Origin: CAG-791 sp963591995
GTDB taxonomy: Bacteria > Bacillota > Clostridia > Lachnospirales > Lachnospiraceae
Assembly (NCBI GenBank): GCA_963591995.1
Contig: CAVAUJ010000050.1
Coordinates: 1-17,798 of the forward strand
Length of the DNA stretch: 17,798 bases
Reading direction: 5' to 3'
The notes under the pieces were generated by a model. The model made no database searches. It saw only the letters and a list, made by a program, of their open reading frames with translations, and was not told the origin of the DNA. Positions 6,648-13,336 of the stretch are shown here, piece after piece (positions within the stretch are counted from its first letter, which is position 1; the number at the start of each line of letters is the position of its first letter). Made by a program: the position numbers and the translations under genes.

Positions 6648-6675
6648 ACATTTGTCTGCGTACATTTGCCTGCGG
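6648..6675 (+). repeat. Two 14-bp tandem units before the NSS transporter
   Basis: ACATTTGTCTGCGT is followed directly by ACATTTGCCTGCGG and then ACA. The units differ at two positions. It lies in the 211-base gap between the MATE and NSS genes. No protein or RNA role is apparent; slippage is the simplest origin. Confidence 0.6.
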
Positions 6676-6750
6676 ACACATGCGGGGGCGGAAGATTCGG
6701 CAGGATAAGGGGATTCAACAGGTTCGACAGACAGAAGGGAGAAGGAACAA

Positions 6751-8142
6751 ATGCAGGAGAAACATCGTGGGAGCTTCAGCGGTTCGCTGGGCTTTGTGCT
6801 GGCCGCGGCAGGAAGCGCGGTCGGCTTGGGGAACATCTGGAGATTTCCGTATCTGGCGGCAAAGGACGGGGGAGGAATTTTCCTGGCGGTGTATCTGCTG
6901 CTGGCCCTCACCTTTGGCTTTGCGCTGCTGACCACAGAGATTTCCATCGGCCGCCGGACGAAGCAGAGCCCGCTGACAGCCTATGCAAGGCTGCGGCCGC
7001 GGTGGGGCTTTCTGGGTGTGCTCGCGTGCATGGTTCCCACCATCATTCTCCCCTACTATTGCGCCATCGGCGGATGGGTGCTGCGGTATTTTATTGTTTT
7101 TGCCTCAGGCGGGGCGGAGGCTGCCGCGGAGGACGGCAATTTCACCGGCTTTATCACGCAGGTTCCCGGGCCGATCGTGTTCATGCTCATTTTCCTGGCG
7201 GCGACCTTCTTCATTGTGTACCTGGGAGTGGAAAAGGGCATTGAGAGATGCTCGAAAATCATGATGCCGACGCTCCTGGTGCTCATCGTCTGCATCGGAA
7301 TTTTCGGCCTGACCATTGAGCATACCGACGCAAACGGAGTGACCAGAACCGCCATGGAGGGACTGCGGGTTTATGTGATTCCGGATCTTTCGGGAATGAC
7401 GGTGCGCGGATTTCTCTCGGTGGTGGTGGATGCCATGGGGCAGCTGTTCTATTCCCTGAGCGTTGCCATGGGCATTATGATTGCGTACGGCTCCTATATG
7501 AAGGATGATGTGAGCATCCAGCAATCCATTCAAAGAATCGAATTCTTTGATTCTCTGGTGGCTTTTCTGGCAGGGATGATGATCGTGCCTGCAGTCTATG
7601 CTTTTATGGGAACGGAGGGCATGTCGGCAGGCCCGAGCCTGATGTTCGTTACGCTTCCGAAGGTGTTCCGGGCCATGGGCGGAATCGGCACACTGGTCGG
7701 ACTGGTGTTCTTCGTGATGGTCCTGTTCGCGGCCCTCACGTCATCGGTTTCCATTCTGGAGGCCATGGTTTCGAGTCTGATGGACCGCAGGAGCATGACG
7801 AGACGCCGCGCCTGCGCGCTGTGCGGAATCTATGCATTGGTGGTCGGCGTGATCGTGTGCCTGGGCTATAATGTGCTCTATGTGGAGTGCAGGCTGCCAA
7901 ACGGCGCGACGGCACAGATCCTTGACATCATGGATTATCTGAGCAACAGCATACTGATGCCCGTGGTATCCATCCTCACCTGCATTCTCATCGGCTGGGT
8001 TCTGGGACCGCAGGTTGTTGTAGAGGAGGTGGAGAAGACGGGAACGAAGATGGCCTGGAAGCGGCTGTATTGCTTCATGGTCCGCTTCGCGGCCCCTGTT
8101 CTGCTGGCGGTTCTGCTGTTCCAGAGTCTTGGATGGTTCTGA
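6751..8142 (+). CDS. Sodium-dependent transporter of the NSS/SNF (LeuT-like) family, 463 aa
   Basis: This is a Na+-coupled symporter of the neurotransmitter:sodium symporter family. Bacterial members such as LeuT, Tyt1 and MhsT take up amino acids. The family fingerprint GSAVGLGNIWRFPY is at residues 21-34 (the unwound part of helix 1, which binds substrate and Na+). Helix 6 is represented by SLSVAMGIMIAYGSYM and the helix 8 sodium-site segment by FAALTSSVSILEAM. About 11 helices are expected, as in the shorter bacterial subgroup, rather than the 12 of LeuT. The start has GGGAGAAGG about 6 bases upstream. The next gene, a small membrane protein, begins 67 bases later on the same strand without an obvious terminator, so they may be one operon. 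The substrate, probably an amino acid, is inference. Confidence 0.93.
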   Translation: MQEKHRGSFSGSLGFVLAAAGSAVGLGNIWRFPYLAAKDGGGIFLAVYLLLALTFGFALLTTEISIGRRTKQSPLTAYARLRPRWGFLGVLACMVPTIILPYYCAIGGWVLRYFIVFASGGAEAAAEDGNFTGFITQVPGPIVFMLIFLAATFFIVYLGVEKGIERCSKIMMPTLLVLIVCIGIFGLTIEHTDANGVTRTAMEGLRVYVIPDLSGMTVRGFLSVVVDAMGQLFYSLSVAMGIMIAYGSYMKDDVSIQQSIQRIEFFDSLVAFLAGMMIVPAVYAFMGTEGMSAGPSLMFVTLPKVFRAMGGIGTLVGLVFFVMVLFAALTSSVSILEAMVSSLMDRRSMTRRRACALCGIYALVVGVIVCLGYNVLYVECRLPNGATAQILDIMDYLSNSILMPVVSILTCILIGWVLGPQVVVEEVEKTGTKMAWKRLYCFMVRFAAPVLLAVLLFQSLGWF

Positions 8143-8209
8143 TTTTGCCGGCAATGTAGTGCGCAGGCAGGCAATTGAGCGGTTTCACGCCGGGGAGGAG
8201 GTGCCCTGC

Positions 8210-8974
8210 ATGGCTTCGGATATCGGAAAGGCGCATCCGCGCATCCGCGCGGGCTTTCGGTCACATGTCCTGTCCTGGACCCTTTGCAATGTGGCACTCA
8301 TCAATCTGATCTTTGCCGGTGCGGGCGGACTGGTGCGGATCACCTTCAACCGGGCGGATGCGCTCAATCCGGATATGCTCAATGCCGGCTATTGGAGAGC
8401 CCAGCTCCTGCTGTCGCTGGTGCAGGTTGCCGTCATCGGCCTCCAGTTCTTCCTTGCCTACCGCACACTGCAGAGGCAGAATGAAAAACGGGCACCGGTG
8501 GAGGCGACGGACGGTCACGTCGTTCTTGCGGGCGGAGTCGTCCTTCAGCTCCTGGAGGTCTGGGCGGTGGTCCTGGTGGGGATCAAGCTGGCGGATCTGG
8601 TGCTGACGGACATTTACCGGAATTTTGTGGCGGATCTTTTTGCACTTTTTGATCTGGCCGATGCGAATGCCATGGCGGTTTTCCGGACCATGTACAACAA
8701 CACGCATGCCTTCAAATACATCGGCATGCTGGTGGCGATTTCTCTTGGTATGTTCATCACCGGCGTGATGCTGGGGGACAGGATTATGAAGATTACGGCC
8801 GCCGGCCTGATCGCGGTTTTCATTCTGACAGCCTCCCTGGTGCAGATGGGCACCTATGTCATTCTCGACCGGGCGGTCGCCATCGTCTGGTCCTCGGTGA
8901 TTCTGCAGCTCCTGCAGACCTTTGGTCTGCTGAGCTTTGCCTTTTACCTGCACTGCCGGTATCGGAGAATCTGA
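8210..8974 (+). CDS. Unrecognised six-helix membrane protein, 254 aa
   Basis: I do not recognise this family. Six hydrophobic segments are visible, at about residues 20-40, 63-83, 103-125, 165-185, 190-212 and 222-245, with basic residues between some of them and a short basic C-terminus (CRYRRI). The region between helices 3 and 4 is acidic and carries YNNTHAFKY. There are no obvious catalytic motifs and no signal peptide beyond the first helix. The start is ATG 8210, preceded by GGGGAGGAGG; the frame stays open back to 8129, inside the upstream transporter, but that start lacks support. GTG 8201 is a less likely alternative. Position directly after the NSS symporter suggests co-expression. 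It could be an accessory subunit or an unrelated integral membrane protein; nothing in the sequence decides. Confidence 0.72.
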   Translation: MASDIGKAHPRIRAGFRSHVLSWTLCNVALINLIFAGAGGLVRITFNRADALNPDMLNAGYWRAQLLLSLVQVAVIGLQFFLAYRTLQRQNEKRAPVEATDGHVVLAGGVVLQLLEVWAVVLVGIKLADLVLTDIYRNFVADLFALFDLADANAMAVFRTMYNNTHAFKYIGMLVAISLGMFITGVMLGDRIMKITAAGLIAVFILTASLVQMGTYVILDRAVAIVWSSVILQLLQTFGLLSFAFYLHCRYRRI

Positions 8975-8983
8975 CGGAAAACG

Positions 8984-9008
8984 TTCCGCGTGATCGGGAA
9001 CGTTCTGT
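8984..9008. repeat. Inverted repeat after the membrane-protein gene
   Basis: AACGTTCC and GGAACGTT are separated by about 8 bases, starting near base 8980, just after the membrane-protein stop codon. There is no T-run, so it is a weak terminator candidate at best. It merges into the relic repeat at 8999-9063. Confidence 0.4.
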
Positions 9009-9063
9009 GTTATCAGACCGGTTATTTTACAAACGATGTAGCGATTATTTTGCAAACAATGTA
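8999..9063 (+). mobile_element. Relic of the palindromic repeat element found at 17629-17794 (right end only)
   Basis: Bases 8999-9040 match the right end of the element at the window's end (17749-17790) at 34 of 42 positions, including the terminal GTTATTTT-CAAACGATGTA. Directly after it, 9044-9063 repeats the last 20 bases with three changes (period 23 bp). No left end is present. It occupies most of the 112-base gap before pyrC and may affect that gene's leader. Confidence 0.6.
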
Positions 9064-9086
9064 CCGGACGAGAAAGAAGGACTGCA

Positions 9087-10397
9087 ATGCGAGTGATCCG
9101 AAATGGTTTTGTCATCGACCCTGCCTCCGGGCTGCAGGAGAAGCGGGATGTTCTCATCGGAAGAGACGGAAGGCTTGAGGCATTGATCCCTGCGGGAGAG
9201 AAACTTCCTGCGGATTATCGGGAGGTAACGGATGCGGAGATCGTGGACGCCTCCGGGTGCATTGTGGCGCCGGGACTGGTGGACACGCACTCGCATTTCC
9301 GGGATCCGGGCTTTACCTGGAAGGAGGACCTGCACACAGGGGCACTGGCCGCTGCGGCGGGAGGCTATACGACGGTGGTCCTGATGGCCAATACGAATCC
9401 GGCGGTGGATTCGCCGGAGGTCCTCACGGACATTCTCACACGCGGCGGCAGGGAAGCCATTCACATCTTCAGTGCGGCCAATGTGACAAAGGGAATGCAG
9501 GGCGGGGAGGTCAGCGATCTTGCTGCATTGAAGACAGCGGGAGCGGTGGTCTTCACCGATGACGGCAAGCCGATTCTGGAGGAGGCGGTCTTCACGGAGG
9601 CGCTTCGCCGGGCGAAGGGGCTGGACGTTCCGGTAAGCCTGCATGAGGAGGATCCCGCCTACATCCGGGAGAACGGAATTCACGGCGGCGGAGAAGCGGC
9701 GCGGTATCTCGGCATCGGCGGGTCCGACCGCATGGCAGAGATTGCCATGGTGAAACGGGATACGGAGATTGCAAAGAAGCTCGGCGCGAAGCTCCTGATC
9801 CAGCACATCAGCACGAAGGAGGGCGTGGAGCTGGTGCGGCAGGCCCGGAAAGTAAATCCGCAGATTCATGCGGAGGCAACGCCGCACCACTTCTCCCTGA
9901 CGGAGCAGGCTGTCATTGAAAAGGGGAGCCTTGCAAAGGTGAATCCGCCCCTTCGGACGGAAGAGGACCGGATGGCGATCGTTCGCGGCATGCAGGACGG
10001 CACGATTGACATTATTGCCACGGATCACGCACCGCACAGCGAGGAGGAGAAGGCGGCAGAGCCTCTCTGGAAGGCGCCGAGCGGGATGATCGGTCTGGAA
10101 ACGGCGCTGTCGCTGGCGTTGAAGCATCTGGTGGAGCCCGGATACCTGACCATGGCGCAGATGCTGGCGATGCTGACGTGCAATCCGGCGGATTATTACG
10201 GGCTGCCGGCGGGCAGACTGGAGAAGGGAGCGTGCGCGGATCTGGTAATCTTCGATCCGGAAGCGGAATGGACCGTGACAAAGGAGGGCTTCCGCTCGAA
10301 GTCCTGCAATTCGCCCTTCATCGGGGAAACCCTGCCCGGCGTGGTGCGCTGCACCATCGCCGCGGGGAAGACGGTATATCGATCTGCGCCTGTTTAG
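9087..10397 (+). CDS. pyrC: Dihydroorotase (class I, PyrC-type), 436 aa
   Basis: This cytosolic amidohydrolase interconverts N-carbamoyl-L-aspartate and L-dihydroorotate in de novo pyrimidine synthesis. The metal-binding HxH is in DTHSHFRDPG (His68, His70), followed by FTDDGKP (Asp158), SLHEED (His186), QHISTKEG (His240), the diagnostic KVNPPLR substrate loop (284-290) and TDHAPHS (catalytic Asp313). Length and motif order match class I dihydroorotases. Hydantoinases and allantoinases share the fold but lack NPPLR, so they are less likely. The ATG has AAGGA 5 bases upstream. It stands alone here, without other pyr genes, and converges with the MoxR gene. No terminator lies in the 91-base gap; a strong hairpin inside the end of the MoxR gene may serve. 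Confidence 0.93.
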   Translation: MRVIRNGFVIDPASGLQEKRDVLIGRDGRLEALIPAGEKLPADYREVTDAEIVDASGCIVAPGLVDTHSHFRDPGFTWKEDLHTGALAAAAGGYTTVVLMANTNPAVDSPEVLTDILTRGGREAIHIFSAANVTKGMQGGEVSDLAALKTAGAVVFTDDGKPILEEAVFTEALRRAKGLDVPVSLHEEDPAYIRENGIHGGGEAARYLGIGGSDRMAEIAMVKRDTEIAKKLGAKLLIQHISTKEGVELVRQARKVNPQIHAEATPHHFSLTEQAVIEKGSLAKVNPPLRTEEDRMAIVRGMQDGTIDIIATDHAPHSEEEKAAEPLWKAPSGMIGLETALSLALKHLVEPGYLTMAQMLAMLTCNPADYYGLPAGRLEKGACADLVIFDPEAEWTVTKEGFRSKSCNSPFIGETLPGVVRCTIAAGKTVYRSAPV

Positions 10398-10488
10398 CGC
10401 CTGACGGGTTCCGTATGAGTCGGCCGCTCGCGGACGGATTCGTGATTAAAATCGGCGGGACGGCCGAAAGCGTGAGGACTGCCGGGAA

Positions 10489-11994
10489 TCACTGCGGCAT
10501 CAGCTGCAGAACATCCCGGGTAAGGCTCCTCCTTCTCTCATCGAGAAGGAGGAGCTTATTGTATTTAAAATAAGCCTCGTTTCCGCAATCGTTGACAAAG
10601 CGGAGAGCACCGGCGTCGGCGGCAAGCTCCGAGAGAAAGAGAACCATTTCCTGTCCCTCGCCGAAGCATTTGGCGAGGAAGGTGAAGGCATGGGTGAGGC
10701 GGTCGCCGGCAGCGGCCGCGGACTGCTGTCTTTCCTGTTCCCGTGCAGCGAACCAGTCTCTGCAGAGGACAAAGGCCTCCTGTCCGGAAACGGCGGCCTC
10801 GGTCAGCTCTCCCTGCAGATCGGAGAGAGCGGCAAGCGCGAGGCGATGGCGCTTCACTTCGTCCCGGAGAAGGAGGTGTGCGGCCTCCTTTTTTTCGAGG
10901 TCGGCGGAAAAGCTGCGGATCTCCTCCTCCAGCGCGGCCGGGGCGGATTCGCCGTTCTTTAACCGCACGGTGAGGCTTTGGAGCGTCTGCAGGAGCAGTT
11001 CCTGCACGGCCTTGTCCTCCTCCCACCGTCGGAAATCTCCGGCCAGTGCATCGACGAGAAGGGCGATGAGCGAGAGCTTTTCGTCGAAGGGCGCATTCTT
11101 CACGGCGAGTGTTTCCTCGCGGATCGTACCGGAAAGGAGCTCCGGGATGCGGTAGATGGTGCGGTATTTGTTGTAAAGCTCGTAGTAGTGGAAGAAATCC
11201 CGCGCGATCTCCGGATCCTGCAGATATTCCCCGGCAAGGTCCTCCGTGACGGGAAGTTGGAGCTCCTCGTAGACCTTGAGGATCCGCGAGAGATCCTCCC
11301 AGCCTCTGGCGGTAACGAAACGGCGGCTCTCCACGTCGGTCCGGATGGAGTAGAAATGATCCTTCCGGATGTCCAGGTAGGCCAGGATGGCGCCGTGGAC
11401 ACCGCCGGCATAGGCGTAGCTGCGCCAGACGGAGAGGTCCTCTTCGATGTTGATTCTGCGGATGCGGTCCAGCGTGACGATGTCGAATTCCCGGACGGAC
11501 TTGTTGTATTCCGGCGGATTGCCGGCGGTTACGATGACAAAGCCCTTAGGGAGGGCATGCGTGCCGAAGGTTTTGTATTGCAGGAACTGCAGCATGGTGG
11601 GAGCGAGCGTTTCGGAAACGCAATTGATCTCATCCAGAAAGAGGATGCCCTCTGCAATGCCGCTTCGCTCGATCTGATCATAGACGGAGGCAATGATCTC
11701 GCTCATGGAGTATTCGGTGACGGTGGTTTCCTTCCCGCCGTAGCACTTCTTCTCCAGGAAGGGCAGACCGATGGCACTCTGTCTCGTGTGGTGGGTGATG
11801 GTATAGGAGACCAGATTGACGCCGCACTCGGCGGCCGCCTGCTCCATGATGGCGGTCTTGCCGATGCCGGGCGGTCCGATGAGAAGGAGCGGCCGCTGCT
11901 TCTCACCGGGAATGAGATATTCCCCGGCGGCATCCTTTCGGGTATAGGCCAGAACGGTACGGATGACTTCCTGCTTTGCCTGCTGAATGTTCAT
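10489..11994 (-). CDS. MoxR-type AAA+ ATPase, 501 aa
   Basis: The N-terminal half is an AAA+ ATPase: Walker A GPPGIGKT (40-47), Walker B ILFLDEIN (118-125), sensor 1 VTAGNPPEYN (157-165) and an arginine-finger-like LDRIRR (176-181). The spacing and NPPEYN suggest the MoxR branch, whose members act as chaperones, usually with a vWA-domain partner encoded next door. The C-terminal 200 residues are helical and charged (likely coiled coil about 355-420) and not recognised. No vWA partner is on this strand: the gene upstream is a YheO/DauR-like regulator 43 bases away, so the two may be co-transcribed, and the gene downstream is pyrC in the opposite direction. The secreted vWA adhesin elsewhere in the window is not a plausible cytosolic partner. 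The ATG has GGGAAG upstream. The client is unknown. Confidence 0.85.
   Translation of the reverse strand: MNIQQAKQEVIRTVLAYTRKDAAGEYLIPGEKQRPLLLIGPPGIGKTAIMEQAAAECGVNLVSYTITHHTRQSAIGLPFLEKKCYGGKETTVTEYSMSEIIASVYDQIERSGIAEGILFLDEINCVSETLAPTMLQFLQYKTFGTHALPKGFVIVTAGNPPEYNKSVREFDIVTLDRIRRINIEEDLSVWRSYAYAGGVHGAILAYLDIRKDHFYSIRTDVESRRFVTARGWEDLSRILKVYEELQLPVTEDLAGEYLQDPEIARDFFHYYELYNKYRTIYRIPELLSGTIREETLAVKNAPFDEKLSLIALLVDALAGDFRRWEEDKAVQELLLQTLQSLTVRLKNGESAPAALEEEIRSFSADLEKKEAAHLLLRDEVKRHRLALAALSDLQGELTEAAVSGQEAFVLCRDWFAAREQERQQSAAAAGDRLTHAFTFLAKCFGEGQEMVLFLSELAADAGALRFVNDCGNEAYFKYNKLLLLDERRRSLTRDVLQLMPQ
10524..10556. terminator. Strong hairpin inside the 3' end of the MoxR gene; possible terminator for pyrC
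   Basis: A perfect 13-bp stem GCTCCTCCTTCTC/GAGAAGGAGGAGC has a 5-base loop and is extended by a G-T pair. Read on the plus strand it is followed by TTATTGTATTT, a loose T-run, 127 bases after the pyrC stop. It lies inside MoxR codons for LLLLDERRRSL. A role in ending pyrC transcription is inference. Confidence 0.45.
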
Positions 11995-12037
11995 AGATGT
12001 GCTTCCCGGGAAGACAAATTCCCGCGGGGTTCCTCCT

Positions 12038-12670
12038 TCACTCTTTCTTTAGGTAATTGTATATAGTGAAGCGGGAAAGTCCAAGGAAATCCGCCAGCTT
12101 TTCGGTGGATTTCTTGACGAGAAAGAATCCCTTTTTATCCAGATCGTTCACGATCTGGATTTTTTCATCCTTGCTCAGGTCCTCGACGGGCTTCCCGTAA
12201 CGGTCCAGCGCGCCGTTCATGAGCTCCTCCAGCAGCGTATCGATGTTGCCGGTGAAAAATTCCGGGTCCTGCGAATCTGCGCTGGCAGGCGCGGCGACAA
12301 GATCACTCAGAACAGAGGAGGTCTGCAGCATGCCCGTGATATCAAAGTTAATGCAGAGGCTCCCGGTGACCTTTCCGTATTCATCATGGAAATATTTGCT
12401 GGTGGAGCGAAGGACCTTTCCGTTTTCCAGCGTGTTGATATAGCATTGATCCTTCGGCGCAACGGAACCGCGCAGGACCTCAAGACCGGCATTGGTGCCG
12501 CCGTCGCCCACCTTGCGGCCGGTTACATGCCCGTTCCAGATGGCAACGATGGTCTTGTTGTAGGGAAGCGTGAGGTCATGCAGGACCACCTCACAATTGG
12601 ATCCGAAGGCAAGTGCAATCGCACCTGCCACATCCGATAAAAGCGCCAGATTATCGCTGACAAAGCCCAT
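12038..12670 (-). CDS. YheO/DauR-like transcriptional regulator (PAS-like sensor plus HTH), 210 aa
   Basis: Residues about 10-115 are a YheO-type PAS-like domain, with the characteristic GSNCEVVLHDL (23-33), NGHVTGRKVG and GKVTGSLCINFD. Residues about 183-208 are a C-terminal helix-turn-helix (KLADFLGLSRFTIYNYL) of the HTH_22 type. This family includes DauR, a repressor of D-arginine catabolism in Pseudomonas. The gene is transcribed away from a transporter/deacylase/D-amino-acid-enzyme operon across a 660-base shared regulatory region, so it most likely senses a D-amino acid or related compound and controls that operon. GGGGTG lies 8 bases before the ATG. The MoxR gene follows after 43 bases. 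Repressor or activator cannot be decided from sequence. Confidence 0.87.
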   Translation of the reverse strand: MGFVSDNLALLSDVAGAIALAFGSNCEVVLHDLTLPYNKTIVAIWNGHVTGRKVGDGGTNAGLEVLRGSVAPKDQCYINTLENGKVLRSTSKYFHDEYGKVTGSLCINFDITGMLQTSSVLSDLVAAPASADSQDPEFFTGNIDTLLEELMNGALDRYGKPVEDLSKDEKIQIVNDLDKKGFFLVKKSTEKLADFLGLSRFTIYNYLKKE

Positions 12671-12749
12671 AAGATTTTCACCCCGATGTTACTACAGGCA
12701 ACGGCTCAGCGCCTGCCGGACCGTTACCGCAACCGTATGTTTGATTTGG

Positions 12750-12789
12750 CCGGTGCCGTGGATTGCCCCTTTGCAGTCCCCGGCACCGG
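12750..12789. promoter_or_regulatory. Inverted repeat in the regulator's 5' leader
   Basis: A perfect 9-bp inverted repeat CCGGTGCCG/CGGCACCGG has a 22-base loop. It lies between the candidate regulator promoter and its ATG and would sit at the very 5' end of that transcript. It may stabilise the mRNA or be an operator. Confidence 0.45.
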
Positions 12790-12795
12790 ATCTTC

Positions 12796-12801
12796 ATTGT
12801 A
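12796..12801 (-). promoter_or_regulatory. Candidate -10 box of the regulator gene
   Basis: On the minus strand TACAAT is preceded by TGC, giving an extended -10 element. The -35 box (TTTCTT, 18-base spacing) is poor. The leader would be about 120 nt. Confidence 0.35.
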
Positions 12802-12848
12802 GCACAGGAAAAGAGGAGGAAGAAAGTCATACCGGGTGAGCTGCGTCA

Positions 12849-12877
12849 ACAAAATGTTTATTCTAATACAATTTTGT
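12849..12877. promoter_or_regulatory. Inverted repeat between the divergent promoters, candidate operator
   Basis: ACAAAAT and ATTTTGT form 7-bp inverted arms 15 bases apart. The site lies between the regulator promoter and the operon promoter, where an autoregulating factor would bind. The match to the YheO/DauR-like protein is a guess from position. Confidence 0.3.
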
Positions 12878-12978
12878 CGGAAAAACGATAACAACTCTGC
12901 GGGAAGGAAGAACGGTGCGAAACACAGCTATATCACAGTGTTTAGAAGAATTATTATAAAAAAATATGGAAATCCTCG

Positions 12979-13007
12979 TTGACACAGGAGAGGGCATAAC
13001 ATACACT
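12979..13007 (+). promoter_or_regulatory. Promoter of the D-amino-acid operon leader
   Basis: Perfect -35 TTGACA (12979-12984), a 17-base spacer and TACACT (13002-13007). An A/T-rich stretch (12950-12967) just upstream resembles an UP element. No comparable promoter is seen between the terminator at 13159 and the symporter gene, so the operon is probably read from here through the leader. Confidence 0.6.
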
Positions 13008-13013
13008 GTTTGT

Positions 13014-13159
13014 AGAAAAACTCAGCGACACATCGGAATGAAATCAACAAAGTGTTTAAATGACGTGACTTGTGGATGACCGATATAGAATTGGCACTTT
13101 GCTGATTTTATGCCTGATGACAAAGGAGTCATCTGCCGTCGGCGGCAGATGACTTTTTT
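13014..13159 (+). ncRNA. Structured leader RNA or attenuator upstream of the symporter operon
   Basis: About 145 nt lie between the promoter and the terminator. A long-range stem of 14 positions with one mismatch is possible: AAATCAACAAAGTG (13041-13054) with CACTTTGCTGATTT (13095-13108). GATGAC occurs at 13075-13080 and again at 13116-13121; either can pair with GTCATC (13128-13133), which is part of the 5' arm of the terminator. These pairings are mutually exclusive with termination, the layout of a terminator/antiterminator switch. I do not recognise a known riboswitch class. The alternative is a free-standing small RNA ending at 13159. Confidence 0.45.
13127..13159 (+). terminator. Strong intrinsic terminator in the operon leader
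   Basis: A perfect 12-bp stem AGTCATCTGCCG/CGGCAGATGACT with a TCGG loop is followed by T5. It lies 178 bases before the symporter gene on the same strand, with no gene before it, which makes conditional termination likely. Confidence 0.88.
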
Positions 13160-13175
13160 GCTGTCAGTGTGTGGA

Positions 13176-13237
13176 TTCGGTTCGGGCCCGATTCCGGATT
13201 TGTCTTCGGACTCGGTTCGGAATTGATTTGGATTCGG
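13176..13237 (+). repeat. Five copies of TTCGG in the symporter 5' leader
   Basis: TTCGG occurs at 13176, 13181, 13205, 13216 and 13233 within low-complexity TCGG/CCGG-rich sequence. It could fold on itself or be a slippage product. No function is known to me. Confidence 0.4.
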
Positions 13238-13336
13238 CCCGGACGCGAACGGAAGAGAGGAGGTACGGGAGAGGAAGGCAGCATAGGACAGACAGCATAA
13301 ACCGTATAAACCGGAAAACTTCATGAGGAGGGTATG

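Noticed and set aside
5154..6947. 597-codon minus-strand frame opposite the MATE gene
   Set aside because: It is a shadow of GC-rich coding DNA: composition is rich in His, Arg, Gln and Asp, no domain is visible, and it covers the MATE gene, which has clear family motifs.
10978..12066. 362-codon plus-strand frame opposite the MoxR gene
   Set aside because: The minus strand has intact Walker A, Walker B and sensor motifs; the plus frame is a low-complexity shadow.
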